DNA of 64,000 bases from Phoronis australis (Eukaryota > Phoronida > Phoronidae), in contig NMRA01000001.1 in NCBI GenBank assembly GCA_002633005.1, forward strand, positions 629,299 to 693,298, written 5' to 3'. The translations under genes were made by a program, and so were the position numbers. The first letter of the stretch is position 1; every line of letters begins with the position of its first letter. Under the pieces are notes generated by a model that saw nothing but the letters and a program-made list of their open reading frames with translations, did no database searches and was not told the origin of the DNA. This document shows positions 25,011-38,500 of this stretch, piece after piece.

Positions 25011-28000
25011 CGTTCAGACATGCTAGTGGGGGTGACTTCATTGCTAATGATATCTATAAGATTTTGTTCCGAATTGAATGCTATCCGACATATTTTAACA
25101 AAACATTCGACTGAAGACAGTTAATTCAAGAACGACTGAAAGGACGACGACGTTCTGTGAAAACACAAACTGGGAGCAGTGATTACCGTTGAATAAAGCT
25201 CTCATCTTATTTGAACTTTCTTCCAAACTGTTTCAAAAAAACTCCTCAACTCTGCACAAAAAATACATTCAAATTATCCACCACCACTTGACAGACAGCT
25301 TTGCAACCACCGACCAAAAATCAGGCAATGGATGACAACAATAGTGGACGATGTTGCATTCCAAGTTTGCCAGCAGAAAAAACGGCCGCTGTAATTTATC
25401 ACTTTTAGGGGGATATGATATATTCTGTGACACTAAATCTCTTTACAGCGGACATATTAATCAAAACTGGACAGCAATGAATGAAATGTCCCAGTTAACC
25501 ACACCATTCATTAACACAATTAACTGATGACACCCAAGAGCGTCATTGTGATAAGTGTAGCCATACCAGTGCTGGCGCTTCAATCCAAATGACGTCAAGG
25601 TCTTCCAACTTCACCGTGTCAATAGCAGGCAAGAACGTCACCATAGGGGAAATAAACAGGAAGCGAACGCACTTTCGTTGTTTTGTTTAGCCAATGATAA
25701 CACTCATCTTTTAAGTGGCAAATAGTAACAAGATGGCGGGAGTTCGTTCCTGTCTATATAAATGTGTGAGTATGCACCACGGAACTTATTACTTTAAAGA
25801 ATAAAAATAAAGGTACCCATTTGCATTTTTACCGCGACAGTAGGTATTGTTTGCCTTAAATAAGCTTCTGCAAAAGCAAATGCACTCAACAACTTGCTCT
25901 TTCAATAGGAATCTCGTAATGAAACACCCCAAGCGTGGAATTTCATTAATCTTTTCATCTCAAGGTGCATTGTCCTCTAACAATAATTGAAGATTCCAAC
26001 TTCCTGTCATGTGGAAAAAATGGAGATAACGAGAACATTATTTGAGCAAAGTGGATTTAAACGTGGAGCGTCGACGCTTTGACGCAGTACGAACAATCAA
26101 CTGCAGTCTCAACCAGTTATCAGCAGAGTACACTACATTACTTCAATGACAACTTTGCTTTCTTGTCATTTCATTATTTCCAGTTTATTTCAAACCTAAA
26201 GGTTACTAAAAGATAACTGCTTATTTCATCTTAAGAAAATATACATGAAGGATATAAACACTGTCTGCAATTCAAAACATTATATGCAGGCAGATTAACA
26301 ATTAATAGAAAAAATATGATCGCTGACAGGTTGCATTTTTAAAATCAAAATGTTTAATAAGTAAAGTAAAAAATTTAAAAATAACAGTACATAAAATGGT
26401 ACATTTGCCAGCCCACAAAATGAGACTAGGTTGACATTGCAATTCATTCCATCAAACACACTTGAGTGGTCAATTTCAACTATAACATGTAGCTACAAAT
26501 CTTGAACAATTGTTCAGGCCATAACATTGCAGAGACATAGCTTTTCCATTTCAGCTGGTCACGAATGACCAGTTTTCGTTCCGTTATTAATCGCGTTTTC
26601 CTGGATATCAACACCACAGCCACGCAATATGTTGCCATCACATTAGCCAGTCACCAAAAACCTCGTCATGAAGAACCAATAAACACCTGCATGAATCCAG
26701 TTCAACTCCGAAAATACACTTCATGAATCACAGTTATTTTTTAATAACTTCAAACAATAACAAAATTCTAGGTGAATCACCCACACAGATAGCTGTCATA
26801 AAGTCAACATTATTTTTCCAAGTGCAAGCAGAACTCTCGAGGTCATGACCTTGTCACAAAATAATTATTTTTCTGAAATAGGGTTAAAAAACACTACATC
26901 AACTTAGACAGTACTGGAAATCAAAATTGGTAAAAATTCTCCAGTTTGGGACAGTGAAAAAAATAACTATTTTGCAAAGGATTGGAGTTTGTACCAAATT
27001 ATAGAATTAGGAAATAGTGGACATCCCAAATTTAAGAATCATGAGACAAATTTTGCATTTGTAGAAACTTTTTTTCGACAAATTTAGCTCCAAGTTAAAT
27101 TTAAGAAATATCTTGATAAATGCAAACAAATTATCCATGTCACAATTTTAAGAAACAAGAAAATTCAATTTTAGCTTGAATTAAAGTATTCCAAATTTTA
27201 GACATTTTTTAGAGAATTTTTCTTCAACTTAGTACCCACTGACCAGAACAAACAAGGGAGTGCCATGACAATAACTGGACAGGTGCTCGTTAAAAGCACA
27301 ATAACTAGTCAGACTAAAATAGATATCGTTATGAAAACTTGACTTGCAAACATGGGACAAGCAAGACACTGGAGAGGTCAAACCGGTCCGATAAAATCAC
27401 AAATTTCCGGAGAATATTAGCCAAAATTGACCTTTACATTTCGAAAACTTCTAACACAGTTGTGAATGCCCATGGCTTCACAAAACATTGTCTGAAGGTT
27501 GTTATGGTACAGACCGTCAGGCTGAAGGTGCAACTACTTCTGCTGAAAAATTGAGAATAAACTAAAATTTTGCTTGGCATCTGAAATATTGCACACCTTT
27601 TGTCATAATACAGCTTAATGAATGTGTTCGTTTTAGGGCAGGTTCCAGCACCAGTGGGCTCTCCTCATATCAAAATGGCAGCCACTGAAGTGATTGGTTG
27701 GCGAAGTTAGAGCATTGAATTATGGGATTGAATTCATCATTATTCTTCCATGAGTGAAGAGCTTTTGGTCGCAAGTGTTAACTACTGTCTTGAGGTTTAC
27801 CGAACACAACAATTGTTTGAGCAATGTCTTGATCTCATAGCTGACTAACTTATGTTTTAACAACTAAATTCATGAATTCAGGATTAGAACTTAATATATT
27901 CTAACCTCCTAAGGAAATTTTTGTGTCAAATTTCTTTAAACTTGAAGTGCAACCACAAGCCTTTTACGGGTTTAAAACTAACTTAAAACACTACTTTCAA

Positions 28001-28866
28001 GCATTTATGAGCTTCTAGTTTCACAACCAACAGGCAAAATCTGGGAAAAAATTCAAACTCAGGATTCAAAGACATAACTAACCATGAATACCACACTGTA
28101 TATGATGGTGTGACCTCGATGCAAAAAGAAACACAATTTAAAAAAAAGAAATCACTGAAACTACTAAAATTACGGACAAAACTATGACTGGAACATTAAA
28201 AGGGATTTAGTAAACATGCAAATAATAATTACATGGAGAGCCACACTCACCGTACAAGTACTCAGGGCATAAAAAACAACTTTGTGACTCCAGTCATTCA
28301 AGTACTCTTTTAGGCATCAGCAAATCAAAAACACAGATACCTCCACTGTGACACCAGGTGGCGCTAGCGAGACAATAGCCATTTGGCTTATGTCGTCGGC
28401 TCTTCACTCTGTGACGAAATCGTCTGCATCACTACGTGACTACAGCATGACTACAGTACTTTTGCCATCATGCTGCATGATACCGACACCTTTTTCAAAT
28501 AGCTCTGAATGATGATCGCCCCCTTTACATGCCACTTTAAATGATGATTTCACTTTTCAAATAATTTGACAGGACATTGACACGTCTGTTTTATCACACC
28601 ATAACTGATGTTTGCACGTCTACACATCCTGCTATGTAACTCCAGACGACAATAGCTGCTTCACGCCAAACTTTCTTCTGTTTCACGCTAAATGACGTAC
28701 TTCATACCCATTACTTAATGCCACCCACACAGACATCTGCGTCTTCCACAATAAACTGTGGAAGACACAGAACTTTATCTAAGAACATTTCCTGCACATT
28801 TACCGTGTTTCAAAATGCAAACAATGTAGACACAAACAGTCTCAATTAAACAAAAACTGACGAAGG
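25011..28866. other. AT-rich non-coding stretch between the gap and the HERC1 3' side
   Basis: No WD40, RCC1 or HECT coding segment on the minus strand. Contains the family B element near 26929 and a CTCF-like motif at 28352-28364. Confidence 0.55.
26929..27236. mobile_element. Probable MITE family B copy
   Basis: Left end GGTAAAAATTCTCCAGTTTG. The right end complements to GGGTACTAAGTTGAAGAAAA. The interior is more diverged and about 60 bp longer than the other copies. Confidence 0.5.
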
Positions 28867-29360
28867 GTTCTTAAACGAGTATGTTTCTGCGTCTTGAAAT
28901 GTGCTCATTAAATATGCAAAACCGCTTGATCATTGCGTAGCATTAGTTATTCAACACGCACAATTCGTTCTTAAACGACTAACTCTCTGCCCGTATTCAA
29001 CACGCACCAGTCGTTCTTAAACGATCAACTCTCTGCCCTTATTCAACACGCACAATTCGTTCTTAAACGATTATCTCTCTGCCTGTATTCAACACGCACA
29101 ATTCGTTCTGAAACGATTAACTCTCTGCGCTTATTCAACACGCACAATTCGTTCTTAAACGATTAACTCCCTGCGCTTATTCAACGCGAATGTTTCTTCC
29201 ATGCTTCCTCATCTGGGCAGAACTTACTGATCATCAACTACTTTAATAAGACATAATTCAGAGCGCATTGAATAACCAATTCTGCCCAATGAATAAGCGC
29301 AGAAAGATAATTGTTGAATAAACACATTTCAACAGGCAGAAAGCCACTCGTTTAATAACA
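28867..29360. mobile_element. TIR element carrying an internal 46-bp tandem array
   Basis: The left end (TTAAACGAGT, TTTCTGC, TTGAAATGTG at about 28870-28904) recurs inverted at the right end (CACATTTCAA, GCAGAAA, ACTCGTTTAA at about 29323-29354). Between them are five and a bit 46-bp units (28948-29188) and one inverted degenerate unit (about 29290-29320). It sits 110 bp beyond the last visible HERC1 exon. Confidence 0.72.
28948..29188 (+). repeat. 46-bp tandem repeat, about 5.2 units
   Basis: Units begin TATTCAACACGCAC at 28948, 28994, 29040, 29086, 29132 and 29178. They contain TTCGTTCTTAAACGATTAAC. Spacing is exactly 46 bp. Confidence 0.95.
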
Positions 29361-29468
29361 ATTGGGAAGTTCATATTTAAACCAAAACCAAACAATTACC
29401 AATAATACACCTTCACTTAAGGAGGTTAGTCCATACAATTACAAGAGCTAGAACAATATTCCACTTAC

Positions 29469-29593
29469 CTCATGAGCGTGTATAACATAAGGCTCTTCTA
29501 GTAGTTCCTTATTCGTCACAAAGATGGCGCCGTCCTGATAACCGACCGCAAATCTTTGATCTTCATTGAACCAAGCAAGGCACGTAACAGAGA
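29469..29593 (-). CDS. HERC1: HERC1 exon 28, last one visible (WD40)
   Basis: Encodes SVTCLAWFNEDQRFAVGYQD, then GAIFVTNKELLEEPYVIHAH ending in E before donor gtaagt. Acceptor aatttgtag, phase 0 out. The family continues with more WD40 blades, the second RCC1 domain and HECT. No exon encoding the next blade was found on the minus strand down to position 1. Confidence 0.94.
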
Positions 29594-32500
29594 CTACAAA
29601 TTTCAAAGTAGGTTGAAAGTCATTCAACGAATACACTTTTTGTTTGGTTTCAAATCCAAACGACACCATTTTCCGAATTGAATCTACACTAGAGATCTAC
29701 CCAGTCCATTTTTAAGCGTCGCCAAGGTGATTCGTCCTACATCACCACTCGTAGGCCAATTATCCATCACAATTAAAAAACTGTTACGCAAACTAATTGA
29801 ACAACCTTTATTGACTCATAATGCATCTAGTGTATCGCTAAATTCATATCATTGTGAAATTCGCTGTCTGTGAAAAATTTAATTCCAGAAGCAATACCAC
29901 CCCACAACAATTTCTTTTAGCTAGATTTTTGCTGCCGTGATGTCTTCACTAATACAGTGATTGGCATGCTTCACACAAAAGTACCTTAGATGAGTGTTCC
30001 TGATAAACATGCTTCTTGACGACAGCGGCTCTTGTACAAATCTATTGAGCAAGTACAAGGTGCAATGAAATGGGCAAAGTTTCTAAATGTCAACATGGAG
30101 TTGACCCAAATCTGATCGCTTTATCAATTTTCTTGACAAAAATTAAATGTGAAGCGCCAATTCTATTATTCATGATAAACCCAATTTGTATAGTCGGGAA
30201 AACATCAACTAACATAGGGTGAAATTCATAGCTATTAAGAAATGAAAAAGACAAATATTTTAATTAGAATATCAATAAACTTTACTGTATCGAACTTCTA
30301 CTAACAACAATGAAAACCAAAATGTTGACAAAAAGTTAACATGCAGCATTATCAACATTTTTGTGTATTCAGCTAAATACCCACAGAACTACAAAATTCA
30401 AAACATGAGAAGTAAGTATTTTCTGATAGTAAAAAGCCTACAGAATTTCATTTTTGACTTTACACCGGGATTTTCCGTAGATAAGCCCATGGGCGTGTAT
30501 TTGGAAAATGAAAATTTTCAAGCGTTTTAGTAACACCAAACAAACGCCTGAGCGAATTTTAAAAGAAGCTATCATAGTTTTGTCACCTGTGGCATATTTT
30601 ACTTAAAACTGTTTTTAAATTTTGTGTTAATAAATGCATAGTTCGTCAACACCTTGTTCGTTTTTACAGTTGATACATGCTCCACAAAACTGAATTTGAC
30701 GCTCAGTGGGCTGTAAGAATGCCTGTTTGGACACTTGACATCAGAAGTTGTAATGTGGAATAAACGCTCATGAGCGTTTTTTCGGCATAATTATCTGAAC
30801 AAATGCCCATGGGTGTTTCATCGGGTGGGCTTATCTACGGAAAATCCCGGTACCAATCTGCTATAGATAAAATTAGAAAGGAACAATCATGGCAGAACAA
30901 AGGTAATGGCAACCTATATTGTCCAAATTTCATTTAATGCAAATCTTCAACATGAGATGTCTCTTATCACTTCCTTTTCGTTTAACACAAAGTTTCATTT
31001 TTTACATAAAACCCTAAAGTCCGGATTTTTGATCTCCCCTAATGCAAAAGTGGATTAACTTTTTACTGCGAAAAAGATGTTTACTCTACTTCTCGACACG
31101 TGGGATTTGAAATGACAAAATCCACGACGTTATCAATTTGTAAAAATGCGTATTAAGCAAATTCTTACTTCCTATGCGTGAGCAGTGGTCCAACTCTTTC
31201 CGTGTGAACGATGAGTTGTCAAAAACTTCAATGGCCGCCACTGATCCGTCGATGCGACCGACCAATAGTGTATCTGTGCTCAAGCCCATACAACCATCCA
31301 CAAAACCCTTATTGGCCGGCCAAGCTAGGGTCGTCACCCAGCATGGCTGCACGTCCAAATGACCACGGCCGCCTGAAAAAGTAGCGTCAGTTGAAAGCAA
31401 AACAACTCTAGTTTACGAAGTGTCCAACAGGGTCTCTGGTGGAAGGGACGGCCATCTAACAAAACAGCATCTTTTGTTATCAGTGTCACGGCTAGTAACC
31501 CCACCTAGTGTTCAGTAAAGGACAAGTAGCGACCAGCTTCAAAACCACAATAGGTGTATCAGCTTTAAAAGAGTTACCTTTAACACATAAAATCAAGTAA
31601 AGTCTCCTTGACGGACATGTAAAATAAAATTTCACATTTCATAAAAAGATGAAAATTGTAACACAGTATACTTGCCAGCTACTCTAAAAATTAAAATCTA
31701 ACCAGGAGATGGTAACTCCGTCAGACAGCAGTTAAAACCCCTGACAATCATCTATGTAATTATTTTCCCAACATTTACTAGAATTATCATAACGCAATGT
31801 TACAGTAGGTCAAGCCCATGACCGACAAAACATTTTTAGCCACCTTAAGCTACTCACCCACACTGGCCCAGATGTTGATGCGTATTCCTGTTGACCCCGC
31901 CAGCAGTTTCCCGTTTGTGTTCCACGTGACATTGGACAGCAGTCCCTCGTCCAGATCATCGGTGGGGCCACCGTCAGCTGCGGAGTCATCTCCCCTGTTG
32001 AAGACGCACGTCTGCTGCAGGATCTGGTGCGTCTTGCTCGGCAGGTTCCAGATGCGTACCGTGCCATCGTGTCCACTGGAAATAGCAGTTTTATGAAATG
32101 ACACACGTCGAAACTTAATTCTCTAAAGCTGTGTTGAAACCATAAATAAACGAAAGCTCAGAGAAAGCAGATATTAATTCTCTAGCCAAAGACTGGAAGC
32201 AAATTAAACTTGTACAGTTTTAAAAATTTGTAAAATGGTAGCAACACCATATCATAAATTAATGGTGAGAACTACTGACATTCTTACATCACCTCACTTT
32301 ACTTCTCACTTGGTCCCCTAAAACTCACCTCGAGGCCAGGAGTCCTTTGGTGGAGTTCCACGTGCACCCCGTCACACGATTCGTGTGCGCCTCCAGCTTG
32401 CTCACCGAACACCTGGGCAGATCACCCGACAGGTCAGCCATGCATGTACTCAACACGTTAGCCCCATCGGAGCCACGGTGGGTCAGCGAGCGTACAAACT

Positions 32501-35500
32501 GATGCGCGGCCCACTGACGGTGCGGTCCAGAGAGACGGGCGGACATGACACATGCAGCGAGTGCATTAGGCAGTTGAAGGATGGTCACGTGACTCTTTGG
32601 CATGAGCAGCAGACTATCATCTGTGAGGTCTGATGAAAGAGATGGGTATTTAGTGGAGGGTTCACTTCACAAGTTATCACCAATAAAATCTGCACAATTT
32701 GGAGGGAAGGTTGTAAAAAAGGTTTTCAAAAGAAATTCATAAGTAAAGTTTACGCCTGCTTCCTAGTTTTTGTGAATTAATACAACATTGTTCAAATTTG
32801 TAAAGTTGAAATTCTCATTTGAACTGTGTGTTATACATCCTGACCACAGAAATTTGTATTGAATCTGCAAGGTTAACAACAGAAAATCTAGCTTTAATGA
32901 TGACAATTACCGGCAGCAGATGGTGACACTGAACAAGATGGCCGTGTCTTGGTCAGCAGAGATACCAAAGCCTGGGTAACGGTGAAGTTCGGTGAGGCCA
33001 GCGGCGACTTGTCGGAGATAGTGTTCTTGCTGGGTGACGACCGCCATGAGTGATCGATGGCCGACACGTTGATGCCCATGGCAGCAGACATCAGCTCCTA
33101 CAGATAAAGAGTGTAGGCGATAACCCTGTCCTCGCAACTGCTCAACGTCGTCGTGAGCCTTATATCATTTAAATATCCCAAGCTCCGCCCCCTTGCGAAA
33201 AGTTGATAAACAAACAATAAGTTTTACCCGACAACGTGAGGTTTGTCGGGTAAAATGGTGGCTTGGAAACAACGTGCGTCAAGAATGCTGCGTTCTAATT
33301 AAGCCATCACCCAAAATCCTGACGATCAATTAATAATATGGTCAATTAGCACAAATTCCCTATTAATAATTTTTCCAATGCATTTCAGCCAACTGTTTTT
33401 CAAGGGATATTGCAAAGTGTAATGTTACTTCGTAAGTCATTTTTGGTAAACTTGGTACATTTTCCGTAGCACTGTGAAAGATAATTTGAACCTGCTCAGT
33501 AAATTTCTAAACACAAAACTACTGGAAAAACAGTTCCTTCTAACCCAAAATTGTGCTGCTGTGTGAGTGTCTAGATTATTGCTTCTCTAGTAACAGATCC
33601 CCATATGAAACCGATCCAATTACCCTTGAGCCTAGACTACAGGGTGTCCCAAAACTGTACTTATGCCTCAACACAAATGTGGATTTCAAATTCAGTCCCC
33701 ATGGACCAGACTCTGTGCCAGAGCCAGTCTCCATGGACCAGACTCCGTGCCAGAGCCAGTCTCCATGGACTAGACTCTGTGTCAGAGCCAGTCTCCATGG
33801 ACCAGACTCTGTGCCAGAGCCAGTCTCCATGGACCAGACTCTGTGCCAGAGCCAGTCTACATGGACCAGTATCTGTGCCAGAGCCAGTCTCCATGGACCA
33901 GACTCTGTGCCAGAGCCAGTCTCCATGGACCACACTCTGTGCCAGAGCCTACCTGTGACGGCAAGTGCATGAGCTGCCAAATCCTTTTGTATGTACAGCA
34001 ATGGAACCAAATGACATGGATTTTGGAGAACGAAAAATTTATTACAGAAGGCTACCAGAAAATGAAAGATGGCAAGGAAATGCGATGTACCATTGATCTT
34101 CCTCCATTTAATTTTGGTTTAAAGACAAAATTCCTCTTTTGATAACCTCTTGCAGAAGTTGAACCAGCAATCTAGTTTCCAAGTCAACAATGAAGTTATT
34201 GTCATTTGATGTATCAGTATAAATTTAGGACACACTATTTGTACACCCTGTCTACCTGTGTACAGAGGTGGGTGAGTAGCTTAGATGCCGATGGATTTTC
34301 CTCGACGAGGGCGCCAATCGCTGTCGACAGGTGGGTTAAATGTGTCTGGGCATCGGCCGACGCACCAGTGGCAGAAACGGAGCGGACGATGGGGATACTG
34401 AGGACTGACGGAGAGTGGACAGAGCTATGTCTTGTACAGAGACTCATGAGTCTCACCAGTGTCTTGATATCGTCAAGACCAATCAATTCCAGAGCTGCTG
34501 GAAGACTGCATGCCGTGGAACTGAAAGCAGATAGCACCGTGAAAGCAGGCAAAATTCCACCCCCCTCCAAATGTAAACACATAAGGTCCTACATTCTGAA
34601 AATTTGCAACGGAATTACTCATAGGCTTAGGGTGCTTTCCACGACTGATGGAGTTTCAAAAATTAACATTATTAGCAAGTAAGTTAGACTAAAACAAAGT
34701 TTCATGAGGAACAGAACAGTCATGTTTATTATATAATATATTTTCTGTTTGTAGCCTTCCTGACATTTTCGATACTTTAGGGTAGTGTTATAAGTTGAAA
34801 TGTGCCATTATCCAAACAAAAAAGCTGTGGCTTTCTATAAGACTCCACCCAAAATGGGAGTTAAAATCTTTAAGCCCTGCCCAGTCACACAGATGTAATG
34901 ACATCTGCGGGGATGACAGACACTTAACAACATGATTGACATTTACCGAGATGATTGACACATGCCTGGATGATTGACACTTACCTGACTGATAGTAGAG
35001 ACAGCGTTCGCAGCACCATACTCCTAGCTAAATACACCTGAGTTGCTGTGAATGTACGGCGGAGAGCTTCAGCACGGTCGTCAACAGAGGTCAGCAGCGC
35101 TGCCTGTTCACCAAGGGTTTTTGGAAGAGGCGCTTTCCTGTTCAACTTCCGTGGCGCAGAGTCTGTGCAAAATGATCAGAAAAATGTATCACTGGAGGGC
35201 GTCGCATGTTCAAGCCATGCAAGACATGGTTACAACTCATAAAATGTGTGAATGTGTAAATGCACATCTTGCTTACTACAAAAAATTCAATGAAATCATA
35301 AAGGATTTTTGGTGAACTGAGCTGGACAGCGGAACCACCAATATAAAAATTGTATTCAAACATAAAAAATTAATGATGTCCACTACTAAGTCTCAGTGGA
35401 CTAGTGCGTTTATATGGTTAGCAGATCTTGGGTTCTAGTCTCCATTGGGCAGAAATCATTTCAGACTTATATTCACTAGGTCACATGATGTGGCCACAGG

Positions 35501-38500
35501 TAGCGTGCTGATCAGACTTAAACATGTTTGCCATGATCATCTTTTTATTATAAAACCATTTGCAATATAACAGTATTGTATATATACCATTGACTATTTT
35601 TTTAACATAAGAATATAATTTATGGGTGATAGTAATGACTTGTCATAGTCGGAATGATATAAGGCTTTATATGAAATTATTCAAAGAACTGTTAAATAAA
35701 TGTTTTGGTTCGAGGGCTAATTAACAAATACTCATCATGGAGTGAACATTGTGAAAACAGCTAACCATACAAAGTTTCAGACTTTTACGAACATGTTGCC
35801 ATAACAAAAAAGTGGTTCACAAGCAATATTTTGAGAACAGCACAATTCCAACTTTTTGACAATTCAGTTGATATCTTCAAAGATATTGTTTTCAACACTG
35901 GCCTTACTATCCCATCCAATCCCATGGGAAATGCGCACGAGTTTGTTTGTTTACTCCACCGAATTGAACTTAATGGTGGCTGAAACCAGAATGTCCCAAG
36001 ATAATACTGAAGTTTCATAAACAACACTCAACTGAAGATAGCTTTAACACTAAACATTATAGACATTTGTAACGTTTCCATTAAAACTCTCTTGGCATAA
36101 TTTCGGTGACAAAATTCTGTTACCTGTATCCTCACTAGAGGTCACTGTTTCTACAAGCTGAACACCCAGCGGGTCAGGACTAGAAAATGCAACAGGCTCA
36201 GGAATAGGCTTGCGCTCTGTCAAACCCAGCGATCCCATAATGCAGTCAAACTTCTCAAGACTGGACGGTCCCGACTCTGCATCCCCACGCAACAGCTCAA
36301 ACCCATCTGCAAATCAAAATTGATAAAGTATAGTTTGTCATAGCAGATTGAACTACAAATAATAAGGATGTCCCAAAATGTTACACAAACACTCTAAAGT
36401 ACGATCACAAGAAAATGGTTTCAAAGGGAAATTGTGGTGTTTTTGTAAATCCAGAAATCCCAAGTTTCCCTTTATGAGATAAAGAAGTTATGGTGAAAAT
36501 TCCTCAGTTTGGGACAAAAATAATTGTTAAAATTGCCATGTTTTCATTTTTCAGACGCTTGCCACATTGTTGCAAATGCTCAAAATTTTACCGAACGTTG
36601 TTTGGTAATAGCCATGCCGTGGAAGCTGTGCTAAAGGCAACGAAAATTTTATTGAAAAGGTATTTTTGTTGAGAAATTTGACAAAGCAAAATTTCACGTC
36701 CTGTCTGCTAAATTTTGTGTCCCAAACTGAAGAATTTTGTTTTTAAGTCAACTGCATTACGTATAGTATATTAAAAAACTTACTTAAAGTGAAATGGAAA
36801 ACCTAAAAGACAACGATGCAAAAATCCATTTGAAAATTGGCTGTAAATTCTGGTTCCGAAACTTCACCCATGTTGAAGTCAAAAGCAATTTCGTTACGTT
36901 ATTCAAAAACTCTTTCCAAGAAATACAAGATGATACAAGACCTCCCAAAATCACTCGAAAGAGAAGTGATTGTTTTGCGAGACAGTGTGCTTAGAAGTTT
37001 ACTCACATAACCTGGGTAGAGAAGTGACTGGTCAGCGAGGTGGAATGTACTATTAGATGAATTTCATGAAATACAAGATAGATAACACCGATTCCACAAG
37101 CGAAAGATTTCTCGCCACAAGTGAATGGCTAATGTGTTGGGTCTACAGATGGCAGCACTGGCAGCCACCAGTCAACACTGCTGCATAGTGACCTTTGACC
37201 TACCTTCCTGTGTGTCCTCGAGAGGTCCGAGCAAGTCCGGAGCCAGCAGAGCAACACTGCTACATGGCGACTTCTCTGCATTCACGGTGACCTCACGCTC
37301 GGCGAGGTAGGTTCCGCGGCAGGTAGTACACAGCAGGTAATAGGGGGCGCCGGTACCACACTTGCCGCCGAACCAACCGTCAACATAGGAACCATTACTG
37401 CGGTAACCCTGACGCTCGCAGCTTCCTGTAAAGATCAACACTTGGACTTCAGCAACTTTCAACATAAGACAACAGGAGATAATAAATTCAGGAAAATATT
37501 CAAAATTTAACAAAAAAATTAATAATTATAATCTCATCAAATAACAATACTATAGTTTTAGGTAAGGGGCATAATCAATGGAAAGGGTAGATCAAGCAAT
37601 GGTTCACGATTATGACAAAATGACTATTATAGTAGACTCCAGACAAGAGTGGGCAAAGCCTAAGCACTCACACCAGCGCTGGAAATACAACAACTACCCA
37701 TAACCCATCACTGTGCATACAACCATGCTATAATTTATTCAAGATGGCACCCCTTCTGTACCTCCACATCCAGGATGCGTTCTCTTCATATGCTTGTTAA
37801 AGTTGAACGTCTGTGCTCCGCACAGTTCGCACGTCACGGCGTGTTCCTGCTCATCAAGACCGAACAAGTACTGAAAACAATGGTCACAACATCAGCAAAA
37901 ATATTACGACCACACCATCATACTTTGAGCAATGTTCCATGAAAACTGACTAAAGTTAAGTTTGATTATTACCTTACCGGATGTGGAAGTTTGCATGTTC
38001 GGAAGTTGAGACAAATCTTAGAAAAAATAATTGTAGGCGGTCTGGTACACGTTGTATCAGAAGTGCACAGGCCGCGCATGTGGGCCCACAGCACTGATCA
38101 CCTGGAACTATTTTTGTGCTTTATTAATATATAAGTTAAAACCAGTTGAGGATCTAGAACCTGACTCAAGGGTCTACCAGTGTGGCCCAGTGGGACCCGA
38201 ACCCACGACCTCCACTAGGCCACAATGTCTCCTCTTGAGACTATTAACTTACTGGATGAGGAAGTTTGAATGTTCGGAAGTTGAGACAAATCTTAGACTT
38301 AATACGTCAGTTCCTTGTGACCCTGACCTATCGAGCGGCATGCTTTGAGTGAACTTACACACTAGTTGATATGAAGCAGCTGTTAGGTGTGGGACAGAGA
38401 ATATCCAATCACACCATGGAAGTCAGTATTAACACAGTAAAATTTCACCAATTTTGTACACAAACAATAATCCTAAAATTGGCCTTTAAAATATCTTCTG

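Noticed and set aside
28948-29188. CRISPR-like regular repeats
   Set aside because: Adjacent 46-bp units have no unique spacers, and the host is an animal. It is a tandem repeat inside a TIR element.
33553-34010. Long open frames on both strands (139 and 144 residues) over the 32-bp repeat
   Set aside because: They are open only because the stop-free 32-bp unit is repeated. The encoded peptides are the same repeat read in rotating frames, with no splice or start logic.
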